Shown piece by piece: positions 43,990-58,000 of a stretch of 64,000 bases of DNA; positions within the stretch are counted from its first letter, which is position 1, and each line of letters begins with the position of its first letter. Origin of the DNA: Merluccius polli. Its lineage: Eukaryota > Chordata > Actinopteri > Gadiformes > Merlucciidae. Under the pieces are notes generated by a model. It worked only from the letters and a program-made list of their open reading frames with translations. It had not been told where the DNA came from and did no database searches. Position numbers and translations under genes: made by a program. The DNA lies in contig JAOPHQ010006593.1 of the NCBI GenBank assembly GCA_030340625.1, positions 5,001 through 69,000 of the forward strand. Direction: 5' to 3'.

Positions 43990-46461
43990 ACTCTCTATCT
44001 CTGGTTTGTTCCAAGCATAACACAGTATTTTTTTTCTAACATATATATTGCAATTCAAAATATTGCGTTTTCCTTTGATTAAATGTGTTTTTCCTTTCCT
44101 TTTTCTAGCCACTCTTCTTCCTCTCTTGTCTGATTTATCCTCTCTCTCTTTCTCTCTCTCTCTCCCCCCACCTCTTCCCCCATGTTTCCACTGTGTAGGA
44201 GCAACAGTGGGAAGGTGTTGCTGCTTTAAACACCCTATATATCCTCGGTGTGTGTTTGTGTGTGTGTGTGTGTGTTTTGCGTAGCTCTCGGCGCTAGGCA
44301 TAGCCCTGTTTGACATAGTGCACACTCCATGGCGTGCACTGCCATTAGCCTACGAGGGGGTCATCATAAACACACGGCCACTTAGGTGTTGGCTTTACCT
44401 TTTTATTGGTGTGTGTTTACACTCATGACCTCATGAAGCAGCGAGTGTGTGTGATGGGCTGTTGAGCCGTTACGGGTCCCTCGGAAATTGTCCGGTTTCA
44501 AACAATGTCTGGTTGCGAGGTTTCTTTTGCTTTGTAACCTCAGCAAAATAAAATGACTTTTTTGACCAATTCAGAGAGCTAAACTGATCTGGTGGGCCCC
44601 TCATGGCTTCGCTTTATGTATGTGAAAGAACACCGCAGCTAAAAGACCAAACTTAGCTCCCTCAGGCCCTAAGACCACCCAACCAGTCAGAGCTATAGGT
44701 CAGACTGGCCCTCTTAAAAATCTGGCCCCAGATACTTATATAGCTACTAAAATATGCAACAACAATGTTGTAATAATGTTAGTAATAATGGCTTTAAAGC
44801 ATTATAATATTTTATATTAAATATTACATTTTATGGATCCACTCTTGCTGGCTTGTTAATTAATAATAATGCAAAATAAATGTATTAATTAAATGAACGC
44901 TAAATGCGTGGGCATTGTTCATCTTATATTTAATTTATATCTAGGTTATATTTTCTATATCGTTGATATAATACATTGTTTATTTATGAAGAAAATTAAA
45001 AGACATAACTGTGGTTACCGGTAACACAGCCTAACTAATTCATGATAACACTTTCACACAAATGCTTACAAAAGAAACCAGCAAACACATATGCGCAAAT
45101 AAATGTACCTCTAATATTTTTTATATAGTTAAAGGATAATCATTTCAATGAGGCGCTGCCAAAAGTTCTGACCAATCACAGCTCACCGTGCTGGCTCTGT
45201 GTTGTGACAGCTCACTTACTGTCGCCAGGGCATTAGTGGAAATGGCAGATCAATCAGAACCACTGCTGTTTGCTTACATTCAGTCATATTCCCAGCATCT
45301 AATGTTCATCGAATGCATGTCGGTTACGATTGTTCCCAGAATGCATTCCAGGTACAAGTGACTGTGAAGGGTTTGCCTTGTCTTTTGCTACCATTATATG
45401 ACAAATCCAGCACCTATTGCACTCCTAACCGTCCTTGGAAGGAGGGATCCCTCTTCTGTGTTTCTTCTCACTGTTTCTTCCCTTTAATGGACTTAAGGGT
45501 TAGGGGGTGTTGTGCTGTGTAATGTGGGCATGTGAAGCCGTTTGTGAAGCATCTCCACAAACTGCAAGTTTAAAGTGCCGTTAAACTTGACCTTGCACAT
45601 GTGCAGATAGAAACGGCCGTATTTAAACATGCAGTGCAGCCAGTGTTTGGGGTGCAGGGCTACGGGCATGGAGGGGTTACGTTTAGCCGTGGCAAACCTA
45701 AGGGTTAGCTCTGGATGTGTCTCTTTGTCGGAGAGGATGGGCCGCCTCTACCACACGAAGAGCAGATCACCTGTCTCGTCCCGAAACCATCAGATCACTG
45801 CTTTTAGCCCGGCCTGCCAGTCGTGCCCACAGAAGCACTCGGCAGCGCTACCTTACATGGCTGTCTGGCGCCTCATCTGCCCACTGTTGTACACAGACCC
45901 ACAGGCCTGGTATGATCTATTGTTTAGCTGTGAGACATTAAAGCACTGGAAGCCCAAAGCCTGACAACTGGTTGGTGTGGGAGGTTACAGATGACCATTC
46001 GGTTTAATAATAGAGTGATGATTAGCCCTCTGGGATATGCATGCTGGAGTGCCCTGAGCCGATATCTCTTAAAATGTTTTTATTTCTTCTTCTGCTTCAT
46101 CTTTTTTCGTAAGCGATTTATAACGCCCCGCGCTCATCTGGGAAGCAAGTGCGTATCTTTTTTGTATTTATTTTTTGAATGAAAATTCTAAATATGAATA
46201 CCTTTGAGAAAACGCTGTTTTTATATATGACAAACTAATCTCGCTTGCACAATCTTCTGCTTTGTGTCATCGTAAAAAAATAAGCTTTGCAATACTCAAG
46301 ACCACATTCCCATTCAACTACACATTACAGTTTTATGTTTCACAAATACGCTACTGTGGAGAGAGAACGTGGTTTCAGGCAGAAGAAGTAAATGAACAGT
46401 TTGACTGTTTTAAGATGTTTCTGCTACGATGAACAGAAATGAATTAACACAATCAGGCCTC

Positions 46462-46506
<45 letters not shown>

Positions 46507-47383
46507 GTTATCAGACGCATTGACGAACATCAATGACATCACATGGATAAGCTTGATCTATTTAAAAAATATTCCCCTCGTGTTATTATAGCGTGTGAAG
46601 AGCATTGTACTGTTATAAAACTTTAATTGTTTTATGTCGTATAAATTTGAATCCCGAGTGAATGATCCTTTACGGTCCTTTCCGACTGTAAAGACGGTAT
46701 TAATTAATGCACAATAATACAATACACACCGTTCCTCTAATCCGTCCAGTACGATATAAATGATCAAATTTAATTTAAAAGCTCACTTTACGAAGATAAC
46801 TATAAGCGACGGTAACTCATTTCTACAACTCGTCCTACACTTGACTTTAGAAGGACATCAAACGCTTCGTTGTCATCTCAAAACATCAGCATCAACAAAT
46901 CTAGTGGGCTGTCAAAACAGTCCTAACTGGCATGTTTGAAGGTTCATGTTGCGTGTCTGTTGGGTTATTTACCTTCTGTCCTCTTGCGTTCAGAGACTTT
47001 CGGTTTTGGTGACCAACAGACTGTCCCTCTGTCAGTTGGTGTCCCTCCTGGCAGGTTGCAGGTTCAAGGAGGCAACAGGAAGGATTTAAAATGAGGCGAT
47101 GGAGATGGGGATGCGAACGGTGCGGACTGATGGATGGAGCTGACAGACGTGGGTCTCGGAGGAGGAGGCGGGGGGGGGGGGGGGGAGATGTTCTTCTGGA
47201 GGACAGTCTGGAGGCGAGGTGTGGCCGAACGAGAGCTGCTTCTTGGCTGGAGTCTGGTGTGGCGTCGTGCTGCTGCGTTCCCGCGACCAACTGTTGGTGA
47301 GCAATAAGGGGACATGGGAAGAAAAGCAGGGACATCACAAGAGAGGCTTTCCTCTTCCCCCTCTCTCCCTCCCTCCCCCTCGG

Positions 47384-47392
<9 letters not shown>

Positions 47393-47417
<25 letters not shown>

Positions 47418-47561
47418 ACACTCTCTTTCTCTCTCTCTCTCTCGCTCTCTCTCCCTTTCTAACTTTCTCCCTCTCTCACTTTCTCCCTCTCTCTCTCACT
47501 TTCTCTCTGAATCACTTTTAATCTTGCTTTTTCAGTCTGACTCTCCCCTTCGGCCCTCCCC

Positions 47562-47616
<55 letters not shown>

Positions 47617-47789
47617 CTCTCTCTCTCCCTCCCTCTCTCACTTTCTCCCCCTTTCTCCCTTTCCCTCTGAATCTCTCACTTGCAATCTTACTGTTTTCTC
47701 TCTGCCTCCCTCTCCCACCCTCTCTCCCTGTACACTCCTTCATCTCCTCCTCCTCCTCTTTTTTTCCCCCTGCCCACAAGCACACACGT

Positions 47790-47836
<47 letters not shown>

Positions 47837-47840
47837 CACA
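47393..47840. repeat. CT-rich tract and CA microsatellite
   Basis: CT blocks at 47393-47460 and about 47566-47613 within a pyrimidine-rich stretch, then a CA run at about 47790-47840. Confidence 0.9.
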
Positions 47841-48589
47841 CTTTCCCCTTCCATCCCTGGCATATCGCTTCTCGCTGGGAAGAATTCCTTTTCCACGGGA
47901 GAGGAAGTGGAATTGTTTTCTGGGATCAATGGCCGTTCCGGTCCAAGTGGACTTCCAGGGAGCTGATTTTTGCTGTTCCTCGTCTTGGCACAATCGTTGT
48001 GTTGTCTGAGCGTCGGTGTGCCGTAGGGACGGTGGGAGAGTTGTAAAAAAGCATTGTGACCAGACCTTCAACGGTTTCACATGACTGTGAATAAACTTCG
48101 ACACAGTTAATAATAATGAAACCGACTTCCGTGACTCATACTTTATAAAGTAAAAAAAAAAAAAGGCTTTTCAAACCTTGACCTTAACCCCTGAGGTAAA
48201 GGTGAATGTCACTAAATGAAAAGGATCATCACATGCAGCACACATTCTGGACTATTATTTGACCTCCAACGTGAGACGAGATGGAGGTTCCTGATGGGGA
48301 TTCCTCCTTCATGTCCGTGACCGTGGGGGAGTGATGGGGAACGGTGATGTCCCCCTCCTCCCTTACCTCCCTCCTCCCACCAGGGCCGAGCCTCTCGCTG
48401 GCCTCCCTCATCACCTTTCCCTCTGCTGTATGGAGCCCCAGTGACTCCCGTGTCGCATCAGTGACCCTACGGACACGATGCGATGTCGTGTCATTGGAAT
48501 CTTTATGGTTTGATTCCACCTTGCTCAAGGGCCAGCATGCAGCAGTCACTCAAATGATGATGTAGTGAGGGTGAGTGTATAGGCATATG

Positions 48590-48810
48590 CCTCACACACA
48601 CACACACACACACACGCACACACACGCATGCATGCATGCACGCATGTACACACAAAGACACACACACACACACACATGCATGCATGCATGCATGCACGCA
48701 TGCACACACAAAGATACACACACACACAAAGACACACATACACACACATACACACACACATGCACACAAAGACACACATGGACACAAAAAGACACACACA
48801 CAGACACAGA
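48590..48810. repeat. CA-rich tract with GCATGCAT blocks
   Basis: AC runs alternate with two GCATGCATGCATGCACGCAT blocks (about 48627 and 48677). It is wholly alternating purine-pyrimidine over long stretches, so potentially Z-DNA forming. Confidence 0.9.
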
Positions 48811-49369
48811 TGGAAAGACCTTAGAGAGTATAAATGCGTGTGCTCTTGATTTAATCTCTCATCTTGCGAGCCAATCTTAACATCACATCCCCCAGGCCCT
48901 GCAGCCACAGCGCATTCATCACCTGCATTTTCCATACCAGCCCTCTGCTCCACATTCCTCCATTGTTTTGTTTTGCAGTCAGCCACCTCTGTCTTAGCCA
49001 TAAGTTAGCATTTATTTGTATTGTTTATTTTATTTGTATCTCCCCCCCCCCCCCCCCCCCCCCCAGGTTTCCCCCAGGTGTCCCTTTGACAATGTGCTGC
49101 AGGGAACGTGTCAGCGTCGATGCTGCGCTACGAAGGCAAACCACAGTATCCGCAGCAACAGTGAAACTGAGAAAAATGGCGTCAAAGTTTTTTGACCGTA
49201 AATGGAAATGAATTCATAAACAATCATTCAATAAGACATTTTTACCCCCCGCCAAAAGAATACCCAATATTTTCAGTCATTGAACTAAAAGACTTTGTCA
49301 CAAGATAAAACATCTGTGCACAAATTCATTTTGAGTCATAACTCAATTTCCCCAAAAGTCGTTGTGGCA

Positions 49370-49690
49370 GGGTTGGTCCCGCCACACGCCACCGAAGTGG
49401 CTTTCCTTTGGGGCCCTCCGACACAGGACACGGGTAGATGTTGTTCAAGGTGTTTATTGGAGTTTTACAGGCAAGATGTTATTCGCCGAGCTGATGGTAC
49501 TTCTTGTCATGACAGTGCTCCTCCTGGAGTGTGTGTGTTGATGGCTGGTTTATCCTGGGTGCCATGATTGCTCATGCACCACAGGTGTGCAGCCCCACCC
49601 AGCCAGAGTCCAATTAGTCCGACTCAGGCCAGGTGAGGCTGTAAACCAGCCACCAACAACACACACTCCACATAAACCCTCCACAGTCGT
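49370..49690. mobile_element. Repeat family R2, inverse copy
   Basis: GGTGCCATGATTGCTCATGC and GACTCAGGCCAGGTGAGGCT stretches correspond to 28520-28640 read on the other strand, and TTGATGGCTGGTTTA/TAAACCAGCCACCAA forms the same stem. Both outer sides carry TGTGTG/ACACAC. Confidence 0.65.
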
Positions 49691-50720
49691 AGTTACCGCG
49701 GTTTGTATGGCAGAATAAAATGGCTCGTAAATAAACCAAAGGGCAAACCATGGGATACTGTGCCCCTGTCGTACCACAGAAACACACACATGCCATGTTG
49801 CTGTGTGTGTGTGTGTGTGTGTGGGCTCATGCATTGTCCCGTGCACCTCTTTTAATCATTCAGGCATGTTTGTGCTCCGTTTTGTCAAGGTCTCTGGACT
49901 GTTGTCAGCATGTTTTTGATTTCGGAAAGAATTTCTGGATCGTCTGCATCGGCTAATGCCAAACTAAAATAATTTCTATTTAAAAAAAACTAAACTTCTA
50001 TTTAGAAAACACAAGAGTACACATTTGTTGTTACATTCCCTCTTGGAAAATGTGCAATTATTCCACTGTGTGGTTGAAGCCGTCGGTACGCCTTAGACCC
50101 TCGCGCTTCTTTTTAAAGCATGGAAAAGCTGGAGGTAATTCCCACTTCTCTCTAATGAACTTGTTGGAGTATTCGGGCGCTCCTGCGTATTGCTGCTCTC
50201 CACTGTGGATCACGGCGGGGGAACCTCCGGCCAACCGAGCAGCGGGAAGTGATTTGTAACAAAAAAACGACAATGAGAAAACAACAACAACAAAGATGTG
50301 AGGATTGTTCTCGACTTCACTTCTCTCCACCGACTCAGCCCCCCCCCCCCCCCCGGTGGGGTAAACTTAGGTGCATGTCTCTGGGAATGGTTGGCCGAAG
50401 GAAAAAAAAAAGGAAAAAACATAAAACACAAGGCTGCCAGGATGCATCATTGTTAGCCACCATGCAACCCTTCCCCCCCCCCCCCCCCCCCCTGCCGCGG
50501 CTGGTCTGCTGGTGCCACAACCCCCCCCCCCCCCCCCACCCCTCAAGCTGCCCTCCGATACCACAGGGGGTCAGGCTTGAGGGACACATGCTCCCAAATG
50601 TCCCTCACAACCGCCAGACCTGCGGAGCTAGGTCAGGAAGGGACAGCACCACCGCCAGCCGAGCTGCGATGGTCAGAGGACACACGTGGGTTACACAATG
50701 CACTCTCTGGTGCACTGGAC

Positions 50721-51068
50721 CAGGGGCTCTCAATCTTTTTCAAGCCAGGAAACCCTTAGAATGGATACAGTTTGCAACCTAAATCCAACCCGTTGAGCAT
50801 GTACCTGAAAAAATATATTGTCCTTTTATTACTTGCCAGGAAATGTATTAACAACATGCATTGGAAATCTTGTGCTCCCCCTACTGGCTCAATGAAATTT
50901 CACGTTATGTCCCCCTTGAAAAAAATGACGCCGTGAGTAATTATCTCAACGGGATTTTTTTTATTTTGAATACATGATGTAGGAGTTTTTTTGTATTTAT
51001 TTTGCGTACACCTTGGCCATATGCCATGGACCCCCAGGGGTCCCCGGACCCCACTTTGAGAACCACTG
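50721..51068. mobile_element. hAT-like MITE
   Basis: 348-bp element with left end CAGGGGCTCTCAATCTTTTT and right end CCCCACTTTGAGAACCACTG. The flanks CACTGGAC and CACTAGAG match at 6 of 8 positions, a worn target duplication. Confidence 0.78.
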
Positions 51069-51124
51069 CACTAGAGACCTGGAAGGTGGGGAAGCCAGTG
51101 AAATGGATGAAATGTGAACAAAAA

Positions 51125-51185
51125 CATGATGTGGAGTATGTGTGGCTGACAGAGTCTAGTCTGACTTGGGCCAGGTGAGGCTCAA

Positions 51186-51231
<46 letters not shown>
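51125..51231. repeat. Repeat family R2 fragment running into a CA microsatellite
   Basis: TGGAGTATGTGTGGCTGACA and GACTTGGGCCAGGTGAGGCT resemble R2, then a CA run of about 48 bases begins. Confidence 0.55.
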
Positions 51232-51234
<3 letters not shown>

Positions 51235-52589
51235 AAATGAAAAACGTAAGGCCTTGTGTGGAGACACTAGGTTTGTAGGCATGTAGATTGGTGGTAGTAA
51301 GTAGTACACAGGGTACCGCAGCAGAGAGAAATGAAGCTTGTGTTCATCTTGTGTTCTGTGCTCCAGGGAAACTTTAAATGAATGCCTGTTGAGTTGCGCT
51401 CCCTGGATTAAAGGTTAGAAACCATTGTCTCGCTTGGTTTAGTGCTGTAAAATGTATTATGAGAAGAGATTAATCCTAAATTATAATAATCCTAATAATC
51501 CTAAAAATTACAATTACATATACTCTATACACACAATAGTGTGAATAATCTCCCTGCCTGTAAAAATCCCAGCTGTTTGAATGACTTCGTTTGAGTTCAC
51601 AGACCGTTCTAGACGAGTCTAATTTTATATGACCTCTGACCCTGGTGCCAGACTGTTATCGTGACTGGTTTGAGGCACTAATATGTTATGGGTGCTTATA
51701 TGGGTCACACATGCACCGTGTGTCAAGATTAGCTCCTTTGCTAATAACTCTTAAAGAAGTGCGCATGTTTGCTCTTGCTGTACTTGCTTCTCACAGCCTA
51801 CTCAAGTGCATAAATACATACTTTATATTTTACATTGATGAATATATTTATTCATACGTTGAATGACTCTACTGATGCAGTGAGGGTTGATTATAAGGAC
51901 ACAATATAAACCTCCCAGATTTTGATCAGTGTTAATTTTTTTATCTACGAATACCATACAGAGGAAGTATCTTTTATCAACACCAATGACTAGTTTATTT
52001 TCTTTTTATTCAAGAGTCTGCTGTGAGTGCCCCCCCCCACGGAGGGAATTTGGTCTGCCTTTTCCTCCGCTCAAAGCTAAACTGAGGGGCTCAGCATCCC
52101 AGCGAGTAGCAGTGGAGGAGAAGGAGACAAATGCAGGAAGCGGTGGGCCTGTATCTCGAAAAACTTCAAGACAACTGCCTCATTCAAAACTAAGTGTGTG
52201 TTGGTGCGTTACTGATTTTTGTCCATGTTTAATATCCACGTGACGATTGAGGATTGACCAGCAGGGTGTGCGTGTGTGTGGGATATGGGTGTAGCTGGCG
52301 GTGGGTGAGGGCATATGTGTGTGTGTGTGTGTGCCCTTCATACATCCCTGAAAACAAACTGTGAATGAAAGGACCGCATTGTTCATCAGGTTATGCAAAC
52401 AAACGACAAGCAGACAACACAGGCAGGCCTCACAGAAACCGGCGTGGATTTCAAACAAAACTTAACCAAAAAAAGTTGAGTGTTTTCTTATCAAATGGGG
52501 AGTGTAACATTCTGTGCAGTGAAATCCCTATGAAGAGGTAAGGATCATTAAGTATACTAAGAATGATGTAAATACATACAAACGGACTG

Positions 52590-52715
52590 CATTTATATTA
52601 GCGCTTTTCAGACCAGTGGCCACTTTACAATTTTAACTATTTTAGCCAGCTAATCGGGAGCACTTAGGAGCCAGGGATCAACCCGGCGACCTTCCGGTTG
52701 CCAGGCAACATATAT
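52590..52715. repeat. Common fish dispersed-repeat fragment
   Basis: TATTAGCGCTTTTC, then CACTTTACAATTTTA, AATCGGGAGCACTTAGGAGC and CAACCCGGCGACCTTCCGGTTG, in the order seen in a very common fish repeat (recognised from memory, family name not certain). Confidence 0.5.
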
Positions 52716-53089
52716 GTTGCCTGGCACATAAATATGTACGATACATAAATATGTATGATATGACATCACAATCCTTTGACAAGTCACCACACCTGAACAT
52801 GCCAAGTTTTGGTTGGGAGGTATTTTTCTCTCAGTGCTTTTTACAGTGTCGGTGCTTTATTACTTCCTGGTCATCCTGGTCATTGTTTAAGTGACTCATG
52901 TTCATGTTGGGAAAAACACAAAGTAGATCATCAATCAGCTGTATGACTTGCCGCAAACAGAGGGTGAGAAGGTCTTGCGTTGGCAGCATGGTGATGGGCC
53001 AGTGGATGGATCCTATCCCTAGATTACATTGTTATGTGGGGCCGCTTGTGTGGCTGACGCTGTGTCCTCCTGGGGACTGGGCCATGTGT

Positions 53090-53215
53090 TGGAGACAGAC
53101 AGGCAGGCAGACAGACAGATAATTAGACAGATAATTAAACAGAACGCCCAGGCATGCTGATAGTCAGGTAGACAGGCAGGCAGACAGATGGATGGACTGC
53201 TAGACAGACAGAGTA
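53090..53215. repeat. Degenerate GACA/GGCA tetranucleotide repeat
   Basis: Two blocks of AGACAGACAGGCAGGCAGAC type, separated by about 40 bases. Confidence 0.85.
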
Positions 53216-53264
53216 GGGTGTCACCCTCATCTAACATCTACCTCCATTTCCACGCCTGCAGTCA

Positions 53265-53266
53265 CT

Positions 53267-53319
<53 letters not shown>

Positions 53320-53320
53320 A
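53265..53320. repeat. CA microsatellite
   Basis: An AC run of about 50 bases. Confidence 0.93.
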
Positions 53321-53519
53321 TATTTCCACTGTCCATTGCCATGTTTCCCATTGACCAGTCACCCTTGTGCAGCTTTATCAAGAACCACTCCTTGGCCTTC
53401 ATCCTCCCTCTGGCGTGCCGTCTCCCCTCAGCAGACTATGACCCCTCATGGCTATAGCTGAGCTGGAGGGGATGTTGTTTCTTAAAGGTTGCAACTATTG
53501 CTGCCATCTCTGTGCTTGG

Positions 53520-53667
53520 ACACCCACACACACACACATATAAACGCACACTCAACTCACATGACACACATACACACGTCTGCATGCATGCATGCACATA
53601 CACAACACACATGACACAACACACATGAAACACACACACATACACACACACATATACAGGCCTTCTC

Positions 53668-53713
<46 letters not shown>

Positions 53714-53810
53714 ACACACATTCTCAGTACACACACTCAGTACACTTACATACACAATCACTCAACCCAACAAAAAACACACGCACACGCACACCCACAC
53801 ACACACACAG
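53520..53810. repeat. CA-rich cryptic microsatellite
   Basis: Interrupted AC tracts with ATACAC and ATGCATGC variants. Confidence 0.9.
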
Positions 53811-54714
53811 AGCACCCACATCCTCTGTGCGCTCCCCTCCATTGTGTGTTGCTCCTCTGGCGGTGTGCTGAGACGACGCTGCCCTTCCTCTTCCTCCCTC
53901 ACTGGTGAGAACCCTCTCCCCTAGCTCTCTCTCTCTCTCTCTCGTCTCTCAGCCCAGCTCTCCCTCTGACTCTCTCAGTTTCGCTCCGGTCCAGGCCCAG
54001 TCTCTGTGCGTGTATGAGAGAGATCGCTAGCAGGTGAGCTGGCTTCCTCGTGCGGCAGGCCGGGGTCCTGTGAACCTGCAGAGGACGCGGTTTACAGGCC
54101 TCAGACCAGTGACTAACTTCCCACCAGCCTCTCCAGAGAGGACCTGTCACTCAGCAGCATGACATTATGGGACTACAACACTTTCCCATAGTCCTCGTGA
54201 GTGACCACCGCCCCCCATATATGGTAGTGGACCCGAGCTAGTCAGACTCATTGACAAAGAATGGCCACTCGCTCGACACTAATGGCCACATTTGGAATCC
54301 GACATCAAAAAGTGCTGACAGCTCAACGCAGGAGACAGCTCCGTTAGAAAGACGACTGTGTGTATGGCGCTGACACCGAACATGCGAAGCCATCTTCAAT
54401 TTGTCCCATAGAGGATTTAGTGTGGAAACTTGGTGCTGCTGTTACTACATGAGGTCTACGAACGCATATGACGGGCCTGAAACAGCATGTGTGTGTGTGT
54501 GTGTGTGTTACGTATGCTAGGTGGGTACATTTCTACCACCACAAAAGTGTGTTAATAAACTCACGAGACAGAGCTTCTCTCTCGGCTTTTCCTTCCCCTT
54601 TCTCTTTCCTGTCTTTCTCCCTCTCTCTCTCATACACAAACACACACGGCAGGCAATGCTGTCCAAACATAAACTTACTCCCTGCATTTCCCTTTCTCAT
54701 ACTCTTTCTCTTAC

Positions 54715-54931
54715 ACTCACACACACACAAGCACACACACACACACACACACACACATGCACACACACACTTTAAATGTCTCTCTTTCTTATTCCTGTTC
54801 GTTCTCTGTCACACCACACTAACAAACCAACACACACACACACACACACATGCGTGCACACACACACACACACACACACATGCGCACGCACCCGCACACA
54901 TGCACTCGCACCCACACACATGCACTTGTGT

Positions 54932-54970
<39 letters not shown>
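54715..54970. repeat. CA-rich cryptic microsatellite
   Basis: Several AC runs with TGCGCACGCACCCGCAC-type variants; 55056-55086 is a separate GT run. Confidence 0.9.
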
Positions 54971-54973
<3 letters not shown>

Positions 54974-55052
54974 CACACACACAGCGCCCCAGACAATAGT
55001 GGCCTGTTACCTTTTTGTCTGCTATGTCTGTTAACAAATGGGTGGGGTGACG

Positions 55053-55087
<35 letters not shown>

Positions 55088-58000
55088 GCTGTTAACAGGA
55101 AGCCTTAAGCACAAATACAGGTAATGAGTCTGAACAATATACTGTAGTCTTCTCACCAAAAACCACCATCAGCCTACCGAACAATTCTTCTGTCCAACAA
55201 AAACCATACACATACTAATATACAAGAATACAATGACTTACAAAAAAATATTTACAGAGAGAGAAACAGTAACATCTTATTCACCACCTTTCCTTCTTCA
55301 ACCTCAAGCCCTTGGCACCAGATGCTTGTGTGTTTCGTTTGTGTGCGTGCGTGTGTGTGAGAGAGAGAGTGCGTGTGTGTGGGTGTTTGAGAAAGAGAGT
55401 GTGTGTGTATGTATGTGTGTGAGAGACTGTTGAGGAAGAGTGTGTGTGTGTTGCGCGCATGTGTGTGTGTGTGTACTTTTGTGTGTTTTCCTGTTGATGT
55501 ATGTGTCTTGTGGTGCAGGCTGTGCCCTTCCCAAGCTTCTCAACCATTTTGTCCTGTGAGGTTATCATCTCAGTCTTGAGCCGGTCCAACTTCAACAAAG
55601 TTGACCTTGCAAATACAATGTCCCCGAGCCCCCTCCAAGCTGAGCCACAGCAACACCCGGTCCACCACAACACAATGGTATGGCCCGGTACCAGATAACA
55701 TACGACCTGTCAGGACTTTGTGTATAAGGGTGTGTGTGTGTGTGTGTGTGTGCTAATGTGTTCCTGTATAGACATACACAAGCGTAGATTACAATTTGTT
55801 CCGAAAAAGTAGTAAAACTGTCCAATAAAATTCCGAAACAAATATTTGTTATATTTCCTTCGTTTTTTTCCCCCCCTTGGCTATTGTTGACGGCAGCAAT
55901 CACAGTGTGCCAAAAAAACACAGGGGGAAAAAAAAAATACAAACAAATAGCTAGATCAACGCATTTTGGTCCAACGCTTTGTGGGTTTAATTTATCTAAT
56001 GATCGTTGGAATGAAATGGACACTTTGTTCTCGTTGAGGTGGGGGGTGGTGGGGGTGGGACAAGAACTTTCTCTAAAGGGCAACGCTTACACTACTCACA
56101 TTAAACCGTGGTCGGAAAGTCCTGAGCGCCGGCCTGCTCCGGTTTCACCTGGACATCTACCTCGTTTACCTTTGACTGAGGGAATAAAACGAATCGGCCA
56201 GTGTGTCAACAGGTCACCGAAACTGCAAATTCAGAATAATAGAATGCGCAGATTTTCGGTGTATGGCACAAAAACAAACTGCTGTGAGCCGCTGCCCAGA
56301 CAAATAGGGATCCTTCTTTAGTCCTATTGGACAATGAGCCACGTACGAGTGAGGTCTTAGTGTTGTGCAATGTCATGGGCCTGAGGATTGCCCTCAGGTC
56401 ACGCTCCACCTATGAAGGGCACCGCTGATACAATCTCTTTAACGCCACCCGGCTTGACCCCGTTTTTCTTTTGCATGGGAATCCAGAGAGTGGGAGGAGA
56501 CACGTTGTTACGGCATTATTTGTTGCACCTGGTGCTTTACTCGTTTAGCGTAGAGAAGCCGGTTATGTGGGCCGTTTGGGGAAAATAGGAAACGTTTTTT
56601 TAATATAACTTGAGGAACGGTTAGTTTCCTCCCTTGATGCTAACCTGAGATACCGTGCGGAAAGCACAAAGACAGGCTTGTGTTTCAGCTCTGAGTTTGC
56701 CTGTAATCTCAGTGTGGTTCTGTGGGTTTTAGGAGACACGGGCCTACAGAGCACAGGACCAGAGCGCAGTGTACCCGTCCGTCGGCCTTTTCACTGAGCA
56801 GCAAGAAATGGCGCTGACGTCTCGTCGTGTTTGATCTTCGGTTGTTATTTTATCCCGCCACTTTCATGTCAACGTAGTAATTGGGTTTAGCCTTTTGGTA
56901 TTAGTGCACCCATTATGTGTGCCATTTGTAAATCCAACATGAAATGTAGGACGACTCCAGTCGAACTTGTGAAAGTCCCCACGCTAAGCTTTTTAGTTTA
57001 CATGTGCCTTTAATATTTAGGTTTTTTTGCTGAGTGGGAAACTGCAGTAATGTAACACCAGCCTCTGCCATAGCTGTAACTTCAAGGAGTATCTTATTAG
57101 AAAGGAGCGGATACTTTCTATGATTTGCCACAATAGCCTATTATATGGCAAGCAGGCACAAGGGAAAAGTCAGCAGTCAGCTGCTTCAAGCAGAACGCTG
57201 TAAAATTCATTATTTTTCTCGGAGACTGCTTTGAAACGGCCGCTACGTAAATGGCCTTCATGGGCTCCATCTTTTGTGATCCCGTCCACCATTAAGGTCA
57301 CGCGAAGGCTAACCACCTTGTACTGCTCGCTGTTGTTCAACGGCAGCACGGGCAGGAAACACGTGGCGCCATCACGCCAGCGGCAGATGGCCGTACGATA
57401 TGTTTGTTAGCGTGTTAGCGTCCTGATTAACTGCTGGTCGGTAGGCCTGCTTCGGCGCTTCTAATCTGGCCTCACGCCTCGCCGCGCGCGCTCAATAGGG
57501 TCCGCGCCCTCCGTCATGACATCATGTCTTTTGTGCGAAATCCCAGCGCCATTCACAGGGCCCAGCACAGGGCTTAGCGTGCGAGCGACCGCTATACCAA
57601 CACGCTCACTCTTTAAAGGGAGTCCCCTTTCTCCAACGCGCCCAGAGAGCCCTCTGCTCAACATGGCCGCCGCGACACCCGCCGCCACCGCCCTCGTCTA
57701 GAGCGAGGCCATGTGCTCCCCGCAGCCACGCCTGCCGCAGGGGACCTCTTTCGACATTTTCATCTTTTTCGTTTTGTTTTAGGGTTATGATGAGTGGCCG
57801 TCTACTACTACCAACGATCCCAAACCGAATTTCAAGGCACACCAACTTAAAAGTTGTAGGGAACGATTATGAAAAATGTCACATAGATTATGACTAGGAT
57901 GTGTTATTATTAGCAGTATCATGCTGGAATCTTCCGTTTGAGTTTTGCAAAATTGTCTAAATATTTTTCGCTGTGGTTAGAAATGTGTTATTTTTTCGAT

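Larger units (their letters stand above)
38823..46900. other. Gene-free region, first part
   Basis: No protein-coding exon recognised on either strand. A TATAAATA at 39014 has no gene attached. Unique stretches at about 41000-41800, 44330-45100, 45130-45360 and 45540-45970 are not repeats within this window and are the best places to look for gja5 regulatory sequence or a non-coding transcript. Confidence 0.45.
46901..53250. other. Gene-free region, second part
   Basis: Dominated by CT-rich and CA-rich tracts, three C homopolymers (49041-49064, about 50339-50354 and about 50474-50540), the R2 copies and the hAT-like MITE at 50721. 47090-47310 and 47860-48010 are unique and moderately GC-rich, but no exon could be supported. 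Confidence 0.45.

Noticed and set aside
45629..45964. 111-codon plus-strand frame in a unique region
   Set aside because: No recognisable domain, no splice context, ordinary Kozak; kept only as an unexplained unique stretch.
57516..57701. 61-codon frame in the CpG-rich patch
   Set aside because: Short, no homology, likely a by-product of GC content.
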